A DNA stretch of 6,354 bases from Verrucomicrobia bacterium TMED44 (GTDB lineage Bacteria > Verrucomicrobiota > Verrucomicrobiia > Opitutales > Seribacteraceae), in the NCBI GenBank assembly GCA_002168015.1, contig NHCX01000095.1, forward strand, positions 1 to 6,354, in the 5' to 3' direction. Positions within the stretch are counted from its first letter, which is position 1; each line of letters opens with the position of its first letter. The position numbers and the translations under genes are program-made. The notes under the pieces are model-generated. The model had not been told where the DNA came from. It saw nothing but the letters and a program-made list of their open reading frames with translations, and made no database searches. Positions 1 to 5,545 of this stretch are shown piece after piece.

Positions 1-397
1 TACCCAGGTTGAAGAGATCAAAAAGAGTCAGGGTAAGCTAAGCATTGTGATCCGTCCGAATGCGGGTGAACGTATTTCATCCGAAGAACAAAAAGTGGTT
101 ATCAAAAAACCAACTCAGGAAATCGGTGAAAAGCTTTACACAACGCTAGGTTGTATTGCCTGCCATTCTTTGGATGGTGGTAAGAACCATGGCCCTACCC
201 TTAAAGGCGTCTACGGAGCGAAAAGGGAATTTCTTTCCGCACAACCCCTCTCCGTTGACGAAGCTTACCTACGCGAATCGATTGAGAAACCGATGGCTAA
301 AACGGCGAAAGGATATCTCTCCGGCATGATGCCTCCCTACAAGTTACAGGAGGCCGAGTATGACTCCCTAATTCTTTTCATTAAATCGGTCCGTTAA
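1..397 (+). CDS. c-type cytochrome domain protein, C-terminal part (5' truncated by window edge)
   Basis: The reading frame is open to the left edge, with complete codons from base 2, so this is the end of a longer protein. The GTG at 47 lies inside the frame and need not be the start. About 131 residues are visible. The only clear domain is a class I cytochrome c fold: a covalent heme motif CIACH (bases 152-166), then a GPTLKGVYG stretch typical of these domains, and a GMMPPY segment (bases 323-340) supplying the probable axial Met ligand. A final helix (EYDSLILFIKSV) closes the domain. About 45 residues upstream of the heme, including NAGERISSEEQKVVIK, look like the edge of a preceding beta-rich domain. 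In planctomycetes and verrucomicrobia such heme domains often end large secreted dehydrogenase-like proteins, so a periplasmic electron-transfer role is inferred. The gene ends in two tandem in-frame TAA codons, 15 bp before the next gene, implying one operon. The identity of the missing N-terminus is unknown. Confidence 0.85.
   Translation, partial: TQVEEIKKSQGKLSIVIRPNAGERISSEEQKVVIKKPTQEIGEKLYTTLGCIACHSLDGGKNHGPTLKGVYGAKREFLSAQPLSVDEAYLRESIEKPMAKTAKGYLSGMMPPYKLQEAEYDSLILFIKSVR
152..166 (+). other. Covalent heme c binding motif CxxCH (CIACH)
   Basis: The codons read Cys-Ile-Ala-Cys-His. The two cysteines would form thioether bonds to heme and the histidine would be the proximal iron ligand. 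The candidate distal Met pair lies about 54 residues downstream (bases 326-331), a normal spacing for a small class I cytochrome c domain. Heme attachment by the cytochrome c maturation machinery would place this domain outside the cytoplasm. Confidence 0.88.
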
Positions 398-412
398 TAA
401 TTTTATAGAACC

Positions 413-463
413 ATGAAATTCAATTTACTTTTAATTCTTAGCCTCTGTTCACAGGCTGTTGCT
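413..463 (+). other. Sec signal peptide of the propeller-DUF6807 protein
   Basis: The N-terminus has one Lys, a hydrophobic core of Leu, Ile and Phe, and an AVA motif at residues 15-17, followed by a Ser/Thr-rich mature start. This supports both export and the choice of ATG 413 as the start. There is no acceptable lipobox, so a soluble periplasmic or secreted product is likelier than a lipoprotein. Confidence 0.8.
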
Positions 464-2857
464 TCCACCTCCAGTTATCAAATCGAAAACATGGCTTTCC
501 CCGACGATATGCCTCCGGAAGTTGGGGATCTGGCATTTGATAAGAATGGTAACCTCTACGCCTGTCTCAGACGTGGTGATGTCCTTGTAACAAAGCCTGG
601 CAAGGATCCAAGCTCCACTAAATGGAAAGTTTTCGCCACGGGTCTGCACAACCCCATGGGGATGGAATTGATTGGCCCTGGTCACATTGTCGTCACCCAG
701 ATGGCGGAGTTTACCGAAATTATCGATACCGATCAGGATGAAGTGGCAGACCGCTACAATAACCTGGCGAGTGACTTTGGGATTAGTGGTAATTATCATG
801 AAACCAATTCGATCTGCCGGGATGGTGAGGGCGGGTTTTATATCGCCTTGGGCACGGCATCGCACAATGGCCCCACTTTCTTTACTCCCCGGGGCGAATA
901 CTCCAAGGAAGGCCGGCGCGGCAGAAATTTTTCATCCAATGACTTGCGCGGATGGGTTGTCCGTTATCACAAAGATGGAAAGCTCACCCCCTTCGCCAGC
1001 GGTTTCCGTATGCACAACGGAATCACCCGATCCTCCGATGGTGAGATCTGGTGCGGGGACAATCAGGGAGATTGGCGGGGCGGTTCCCCCATTTACAATG
1101 TACGCCCCGGATCCTTTAACGGTCATCCATCAAGCCTGGTCTGGGATCCTGACTTGGAAGGATTTGGGACTCCCATCTTTCTTCCGCGTAAGATGCTTGA
1201 TGATTTACACAACCAGCCCGCGGTTCAACTTCACCGAACTACCATGAGTTCCTGTGGAGAACCCTTCATGATCGAAAGCGATGAATTTGGCCCTTTTCGC
1301 GGACAAATGCTGGTGCCGGATGAAAATGGGCGGCGTATCACGCGGGTGATGCTGGAAAAAATAGACGGGGCGTGGCAAGGAGCTTCCACTCTTTTTCTCA
1401 ATACCAAACAATTGCGTGCCGGTGGGGTCAGAATTGCCATGGATTCCTCGGGTAAGACCATCTACTACGCATCTACCACGCGTGGATGGCAGAGCCCGGA
1501 TGAAGGACTACAACGAATCACCTACAACGGAAAAACGCCTTTCCATATAAAAACTTTCAACCTGACCACCCAAGGCTTTACCTTTGATTTCACCTTGCCG
1601 GTTACCGAAACAGAAAAGCTTTTGGAAAAAATCTCCGTTAACAGTTTTTGCTACGAATATGGATACCGCTACGGGTCATCCGAAAAGGATAAAAAAGAAC
1701 ATAATATACTTAGCCTTACTGGTAAGGGTCCCTTTGAAATCAAGATTGATCAGCTGCAGCCCGGCAGAATTTATGAGATTAAGTTTGATGATAATTTGCG
1801 TTCCAAAAATGGACAGTCAATGGCCGATCTCAATGCTCCGGCCAAAGTTTACTACACCCTCAACCGTTTAAAACGACCAAGTATTGATCGACCTGCCACC
1901 CTCACGCAAACCGAAGATAACATTGAGGTGAAGATCGGCGGAGAATCCTTTGCCACTTACCATTTCAATCGCCTTGCTCAACCGATTGTCTGGCCCATAC
2001 AAGGCCCTGGTGACATCCGGATGCTTCGAGACTACCCACTTAAAGAAGGGACAGCGGGAGAAGCGAAGGACCACCCTCATCATCGGGCCATGTTTATTGG
2101 GCATCAGGGAATGAACGGAGCCAATTTCTGGCACAACCAACACAAAAATGCCGGAACGGTCGAGCACCTCAAGGTGATCGAAACAAGGTCAGGCGAAGAC
2201 CGGGCTCTCATTCAAACCTTAAACGCCTGGAAAGACAGTGGGGGAAAGATTATCGGAGCAGACACTCGTACGCTCACCTTTCAAGGCGATGATCATGCAC
2301 GAATACTTGACCTTGAACTCAACATGCATGCGACCCATGAGGATCTTATCTTTGAGGAATTCAAGGATGGCTTTGTCGGCATCCGGACCCACCCCGATCT
2401 ACGCCTCACGGCCAGCCCCAAATATGGCGTAAAAAAAGTTTACGGCAAGGCCCGCAACAGTGAAGGAGGAGAAGGAAAAGGAATCTGGGGAAAACGGGCT
2501 GACTGGGTTCATTATTACGGGGCAATCGAAGGGAAGCAGGCAGGCATCGCCTTTATGAGCCATCCTTCCAATTTAACCAGAAAGGCAGAGAAATCATGGT
2601 GGCATGCCCGGGACTACGGTCTGATTTCCGCCAATCCATTTGCACCTGAAAAAATTGGAGGCGATGGCGAATATCGCCTACCCAAAGGACAAAGCCTGAA
2701 GCTTCGCTATCGCTTTGTTTTTCATCGTGGACCAGCCAAGGATGCAAAAATTGGAGAACATTTCACTCATTTCGCCAAAGACCCCGGTCACCCAACATCC
2801 ATCATGCCAAGTCACCCGGGATATCCTGAAGATTATCTTTCCCAAAATAAAAAGTAA
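413..2857 (+). CDS. Secreted beta-propeller (PVC-type sugar dehydrogenase-like) fused to DUF6807/PmoA-family domain
   Basis: This is an exported 814-residue multidomain protein. Residues 1-17 form a signal peptide (MKFNLLLILSLCSQAVA) with an AVA cleavage site; the Cys at 12 has Leu before it, so it is not a good lipobox. Residues about 25-375 are an NHL/sorbosone-dehydrogenase-like beta-propeller, shown by GDLAFDKNGNLYA, GLHNPMGMEL, RGWVVRYHKDGKLTPFASG, GDNQGDW (215-221) and NGHPSSLVW (236-244). Residues about 376-484 resemble the Ig-like beta-sandwich that follows the propeller in related proteins (GFTFDFTLPV, YEYGYRYGS). Residues about 500-775 match DUF6807, once called methane oxygenase PmoA: DHPHHR (553-558), NFWHN (571-575), WGKRADWVHYYG (692-703) and WHARDYGLISANPF (730-743). 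The substrate and any cofactor (PQQ is possible by analogy) are not evident. ATG 413 fits the signal peptide, although no clear Shine-Dalgarno precedes it. The gene lies between a heme protein and a sugar isomerase, suggesting carbohydrate oxidation. The 'PmoA' name should not be read as methane oxidation. Confidence 0.88.
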   Translation: MKFNLLLILSLCSQAVASTSSYQIENMAFPDDMPPEVGDLAFDKNGNLYACLRRGDVLVTKPGKDPSSTKWKVFATGLHNPMGMELIGPGHIVVTQMAEFTEIIDTDQDEVADRYNNLASDFGISGNYHETNSICRDGEGGFYIALGTASHNGPTFFTPRGEYSKEGRRGRNFSSNDLRGWVVRYHKDGKLTPFASGFRMHNGITRSSDGEIWCGDNQGDWRGGSPIYNVRPGSFNGHPSSLVWDPDLEGFGTPIFLPRKMLDDLHNQPAVQLHRTTMSSCGEPFMIESDEFGPFRGQMLVPDENGRRITRVMLEKIDGAWQGASTLFLNTKQLRAGGVRIAMDSSGKTIYYASTTRGWQSPDEGLQRITYNGKTPFHIKTFNLTTQGFTFDFTLPVTETEKLLEKISVNSFCYEYGYRYGSSEKDKKEHNILSLTGKGPFEIKIDQLQPGRIYEIKFDDNLRSKNGQSMADLNAPAKVYYTLNRLKRPSIDRPATLTQTEDNIEVKIGGESFATYHFNRLAQPIVWPIQGPGDIRMLRDYPLKEGTAGEAKDHPHHRAMFIGHQGMNGANFWHNQHKNAGTVEHLKVIETRSGEDRALIQTLNAWKDSGGKIIGADTRTLTFQGDDHARILDLELNMHATHEDLIFEEFKDGFVGIRTHPDLRLTASPKYGVKKVYGKARNSEGGEGKGIWGKRADWVHYYGAIEGKQAGIAFMSHPSNLTRKAEKSWWHARDYGLISANPFAPEKIGGDGEYRLPKGQSLKLRYRFVFHRGPAKDAKIGEHFTHFAKDPGHPTSIMPSHPGYPEDYLSQNKK
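725..751 (+). other. Putative calcium-binding loop DxDxDxxxD in the propeller
   Basis: Residues 105-113 read DTDQDEVAD, matching the DxDxDG-like calcium loop pattern except that Glu replaces the usual Gly at position 6. Secreted propellers of this group often carry a DTDGDG-type loop at the end of an early blade. Calcium binding is inferred from the pattern only. Confidence 0.5.
1910..2737 (+). other. DUF6807 (PmoA-family) domain region
   Basis: This region encodes residues about 500-775 of the propeller fusion. It carries the recurring landmarks of DUF6807: a DHPHHR motif rich in possible metal or acid-base residues, a FWHN segment, a GKRADWVHYYG segment, GIAFMSHPSN, and WHARDYGLISANPF near the end. 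The family is usually found as a stand-alone secreted protein in planctomycete, verrucomicrobial and bacteroidete sugar-utilisation neighbourhoods. Its activity is not established from this sequence. Boundaries are approximate. Confidence 0.8.
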
Positions 2858-2861
2858 GGTG
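2857..2861 (+). promoter_or_regulatory. Candidate Shine-Dalgarno (AGGTG) for the isomerase gene
   Basis: AGGTG overlaps the last base of the preceding stop codon. It lies 9 nt before the in-frame TTG at 2871 and 15 nt before the ATG at 2877. The spacing favours the TTG, while homology favours the ATG, so this site is the main evidence for the alternative start. Many genes in this bacterial group lack clear Shine-Dalgarno sites, so it may have no function. Confidence 0.35.
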
Positions 2862-2876
2862 TAAGCTAATTTGTTT

Positions 2877-3692
2877 ATGAAATTTGCTCTATGTAACGAA
2901 GTCCTTCAACATCTTTCCATCGAAGATAGTTTCTCCAAAATTGCCGAGATCGGATATGATGGAGTAGAGATTGCCCCGTTCACGCTTAAAGAAAACCCCC
3001 TGGATGTGAATGAAGAGGATGCGGAAAGATGTATCAAGGCAGCCGAATCAGCAGGTATTGAAATCATTGGGTTACACTGGTTGATGGCCAAAACCGAGGG
3101 TTTACACCTGACTCACCAAGATGAAGGAATGCGTAATGCCGCCTGTGAATTCTTAAAGAAATTGACTAAACTGACCGCTCAAATGGGAGGAAAAATCATG
3201 GTATTGGGCAGTCCACAGCAAAGAAACTTGGAACCCGGTACTCCCTATGAAGTTGCATTCGAAAGAGCCGTAAGCGTTATTCGGGAAGTATGTGAACTCG
3301 CGGGCGAACACGGAGTCACTCTGGCAATGGAACCTCTTTCACCCGTAGAAACAAGTTTTCTAAGTTCCTGCCGGGAAGCTCGTCGTTTCATAACCGCAGT
3401 TAACCGCCCTGCCTGCAGATTACATCTTGACATTAAAGCCATGGCTCATGAAACCGCAGGGCCGGTGGCTACTATTTTCGAACACCGCTGGGAAGTCGCT
3501 CATTTTCATGGTAATGATGTCAATCTACGTGGTCCTGGGCAGGGTCCAACTGATATTAAACCAATCGCAGATGCTCTTAAAGCGATTGATTACCATGGCT
3601 GGGTTTCAGTCGAGCCTTTCGACTATCATCCAACGTCCGAAGACTGTGCCCGCATAAGCTTAGAGAACTTGAATAAGGCATTTGCCAACTAA
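2877..3692 (+). CDS. Sugar phosphate isomerase/epimerase-like TIM-barrel enzyme (AP_endonuc_2 family)
   Basis: This encodes 271 residues from ATG 2877, or 273 (MFMKF) if TTG 2871 is used. I prefer the ATG because relatives usually start right at the first barrel strand, here MKFALCNEV. The fold is the xylose-isomerase-like barrel: GYDGVEIAPF (strand 2, E31), IIGLHWL (H67), KIMVLGSPQQR, TLAMEPLSP (E152), LHLDIKAM (D185), VAHFHGND (H209, H211) and WVSVEPFDY (E246). E152, D185, H211 and E246 form the divalent-metal set expected of active members, so the enzyme looks intact. Length is normal for the family. There is no signal peptide, so it should act in the cytoplasm. Members isomerise or epimerise sugars and inositols, and some act on 3-keto-sugars. 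The substrate here is unknown. The 19 bp gap after the propeller gene implies co-transcription and a role in the same sugar pathway. Confidence 0.88.
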   Translation: MKFALCNEVLQHLSIEDSFSKIAEIGYDGVEIAPFTLKENPLDVNEEDAERCIKAAESAGIEIIGLHWLMAKTEGLHLTHQDEGMRNAACEFLKKLTKLTAQMGGKIMVLGSPQQRNLEPGTPYEVAFERAVSVIREVCELAGEHGVTLAMEPLSPVETSFLSSCREARRFITAVNRPACRLHLDIKAMAHETAGPVATIFEHRWEVAHFHGNDVNLRGPGQGPTDIKPIADALKAIDYHGWVSVEPFDYHPTSEDCARISLENLNKAFAN

Positions 3693-3720
3693 ATAAGCTA
3701 GTTCCCTACTTTGGCAGTAG
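3683..3720. repeat. Overlapping short inverted repeats at the convergent gene junction; possible weak terminator
   Basis: The junction between the two convergent genes contains three nested pairings: TGCCAA (3683-3688) with TTGGCA (3711-3716), AACTA (3687-3691) with TAGTT (3699-3703), and CTACT (3706-3710) with AGTAG (3716-3720). The last makes a 5 bp stem with a TTGGC loop and is followed by ATTAATTTTC, giving a short T run on the plus strand. The stems are short and GC-poor, so a terminator role is only plausible. The alternatives would compete with one another. Parts lie inside both coding ends. Confidence 0.28.
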
Positions 3721-5472
3721 ATTAATTTTCAATGCCCGGTTTCGGGGTATTTCGGTTCTCTTCTCCAAAGAAGTATAACGCAAAGATATTCCCTGTAACG
3801 GGTACATGTAAGAGTAGGTACGACTGTATTCGAGTTTCATATCCTTAACAAAAGGAGTCACAACAATTCTCATTGGATCGTAAGGGGTCCCTTTGGCTTC
3901 AAATGATTTCAAATTAGTCAAAGCTCCCCGTTTTACATTTTTCATTAATTCCACCCAACTATCGCCGAAAGGTAGCTTTACTGTTTTTCCCTCCACTGGT
4001 TGTGCATAGAAAGCTCCATCTCCGATGACGCCTTTGATTTGATTCATCGCCATATCCTTGACCTTCGGAACTGTACCCTTGAAAGACATCCCAACTGAAT
4101 GACTGGTAGGCCAATCCTCACCGCTTGAATCTTTAATTCGAGACCAAAACTCCAACCCTTTACGAGTCATTCGAATATTATACTCGAAGGTACCATCATT
4201 GGTAAACTTTCCGGTCAGTTTGATTTCGTCTCTTTCGGTGGATGGTTCGGGGGAGACATCAAAACTCTTAATCCCTCGGGTCCTCCTTCTCGGGCGCTCG
4301 GGGTTAGTTCTGTCCGTATAACTGTTACCAAATCCAACGGACATCCGCAGGATACCCAATGGACCCGCGGAGACTCCATCCTCTACCGCCTCTTGCTTAA
4401 CAAAAATATTTAAAGAATTTCCCGTAGAGGGTACGCCGACCGCATACCCATCTTCCTCAAATACCGTATTATAACCTTTATATTTCCCACTCCCGTAATA
4501 GGAAAGACGATTTCCCTTGGCAGGAATAATTTTGGGCTTTGCATTATCCACCTCCACTCTTTTTCTGCGTAATGCTTCCAGCTTCACCACTGATTCATCG
4601 GCAAAAGATGTCCACGCCAGTTTAAAAGGAGTTTTAGACCGCCTAGCCATTAGTAAAGAGACCATTTTGTCATCTGCTTCCACGAATTGAGCCTTCACTA
4701 CTTGGCCACTGGCATTGGTAAAATCATGTTCAATCTCTAGGTCAGCTTCGGTCACGGCAGCTACTTTCATGGCTTTCCGTTTCTTAGCCAGAGTAGCCAA
4801 TTTCTTTTGTTCTGCGGAAGCAAGCACTTGTAACTTCTTGGCCAAAGCTAAGGAATCTTTATTCAGAGAATCAACAGGGATGTCTACCTCGCGGGAGCCT
4901 CGACTCATGGAGATTTTCAATGTGGTCTTGCTTAGCTCCACAAAAGTACCATTCGCAGTTTGCCCGCTCGTGTTTTGCCAGGGGTATTCCAAATTTAGAT
5001 TAAGCTTTCCATCTAAATTAATTTTGACTGAGCTGTTTGCCGGAACTGGTGCAGGCACTTGATCCTTAACCAAACTTCTTGCTAATTCTTGAGACTTCGA
5101 ATCAAACATCTCGAGAGGTAGAGACACGACCTTCCCATTCCAATTCAAAATCAACTTGTCTCCATCCAATTTTAAAAACTTGGCTTCAATCGTTCTCCCC
5201 TGTTTGTCAGTCCACTTGTCCAGTTCACCCGAAGATTTTCTTGCTTGTGCAGTTCGTGCTAAGAGACGCGTAAGAGCTTTCGTCTCGGCATTTAGGCTGC
5301 TAAAAGGTAAGTCAAAGACTTGGCCTTTCCATTCAATTTTAACGAAATCAGGACCAGCTTCGATAAACTTTGCCTGCAAAGTCCTACCATTGATATCAGT
5401 GAAGGGATGAATAGATTCCGTGTTAATTCCATAGACGGCAAAAGAGAGGAGGAAGAAAATTAAAGTACGCAT
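3706..5472 (-). CDS. Secreted protein with four SHD1-like repeats and an uncharacterised C-terminal region
   Basis: This is a 588-residue protein with an N-terminal signal peptide (MRTLIFFLLSFAVYG, cleaved near residue 15), supporting ATG at 5472-5470. It contains four divergent copies of a roughly 50-residue beta-rich module like SHD1 (SLA1 homology domain 1), at about 24-72, 87-135, 164-214 and 250-302. Each follows the plan [D/S]xxGRxxxAxFxxxxxxxxxxxWxGxxxxLPxxxLxxxSxxLAxxL. A Lys/Ala-rich helix (about 215-240) separates copies 3 and 4. Residues about 315-588 form a further region with many Tyr/Gly turns (LSYYGSGKYKGYN), a basic patch PRRRTRG (394-400) and repeated beta-type segments; I do not recognise it. 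SHD1 binds NPF peptides in yeast Sla1, but the bacterial copies are common in secreted planctomycete and verrucomicrobial proteins of unknown role. The gene starts 73 bp after the recD stop and has no convincing Shine-Dalgarno. Confidence 0.82.
   Translation of the reverse strand: MRTLIFFLLSFAVYGINTESIHPFTDINGRTLQAKFIEAGPDFVKIEWKGQVFDLPFSSLNAETKALTRLLARTAQARKSSGELDKWTDKQGRTIEAKFLKLDGDKLILNWNGKVVSLPLEMFDSKSQELARSLVKDQVPAPVPANSSVKINLDGKLNLNLEYPWQNTSGQTANGTFVELSKTTLKISMSRGSREVDIPVDSLNKDSLALAKKLQVLASAEQKKLATLAKKRKAMKVAAVTEADLEIEHDFTNASGQVVKAQFVEADDKMVSLLMARRSKTPFKLAWTSFADESVVKLEALRRKRVEVDNAKPKIIPAKGNRLSYYGSGKYKGYNTVFEEDGYAVGVPSTGNSLNIFVKQEAVEDGVSAGPLGILRMSVGFGNSYTDRTNPERPRRRTRGIKSFDVSPEPSTERDEIKLTGKFTNDGTFEYNIRMTRKGLEFWSRIKDSSGEDWPTSHSVGMSFKGTVPKVKDMAMNQIKGVIGDGAFYAQPVEGKTVKLPFGDSWVELMKNVKRGALTNLKSFEAKGTPYDPMRIVVTPFVKDMKLEYSRTYSYMYPLQGISLRYTSLEKRTEIPRNRALKINLLPK
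4567..5403 (-). repeat. Four tandem-like SHD1 protein repeats
   Basis: The repeats are visible at protein level only; the DNA copies have diverged. Approximate copy positions are 5257-5403, 5068-5214, 4831-4983 and 4567-4725. Copies 1 and 2 are the most alike (INGRTLQAKFIEAGPDFVKI against KQGRTIEAKFLKLDGDKLIL, each followed by W-[KN]-G and an LP dipeptide). Copy 3 (SGQTANGTFVELSKTTLKI) and copy 4 (SGQVVKAQFVEADDKMVSL) lack the WxG and have drifted further. This pattern fits an old duplication series with a more recent duplication of the first pair. Confidence 0.75.
5428..5472 (-). other. Sec signal peptide of the SHD1 repeat protein
   Basis: The first 15 residues have an Arg at position 2, a Leu/Ile/Phe-rich hydrophobic core and small or polar residues before Ile16. 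There is no Cys for lipid attachment. This predicts export of the whole repeat protein and fixes the start codon. The exact cleavage site is uncertain. Confidence 0.7.
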
Positions 5473-5545
5473 AATTTAATGTGTGATTGGAATTATTCCG
5501 TAACAATCCACCCTTCTTTTCAACCTAAAAATTATCTTAATTTTT
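5473..5545 (-). promoter_or_regulatory. AT-rich recD/SHD1-gene intergenic leader, possible promoter
   Basis: These 73 bases are the longest non-coding stretch in the window. On the minus strand a TTGAAA (5523-5518) could serve as a -35 box, but the nearest -10-like sequence, GAATAA (5498-5493), is 19 nt away and poor. A short palindrome GGAAT-T-ATTCC spans 5489-5499. No strong terminator hairpin follows recD, so read-through from recD into the SHD1 gene is possible. The evidence for a dedicated promoter is weak. Confidence 0.22.

Noticed and set aside
449..865. Minus-strand open frame of 138 codons opposite the propeller gene
   Set aside because: It lies wholly inside a well-supported gene, has no recognisable domain, and its composition is that of a complementary-strand shadow.
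672..1247. Plus-strand open frame of 191 codons in another frame of the propeller gene
   Set aside because: It overlaps coding sequence whose protein has clear family motifs. The alternative product is rich in Pro, Ser and Arg and resembles no family.
413..2857. Methane monooxygenase subunit (PmoA) suggested by the old name of the C-terminal domain
   Set aside because: True PmoA is an integral membrane protein. This product has a signal peptide and soluble beta domains and no membrane helices beyond the signal.
3734..3747. CCCG-GTTT-CGGG hairpin as a terminator for the plus-strand operon
   Set aside because: The stem is only 4 bp, lies within the SHD1 coding end and is not followed by a run of T.
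5489..5499. Palindrome GGAAT-T-ATTCC as an operator upstream of the SHD1 gene
   Set aside because: It is short and AT-rich, expected by chance in AT-rich DNA, and matches no regulator site I know.
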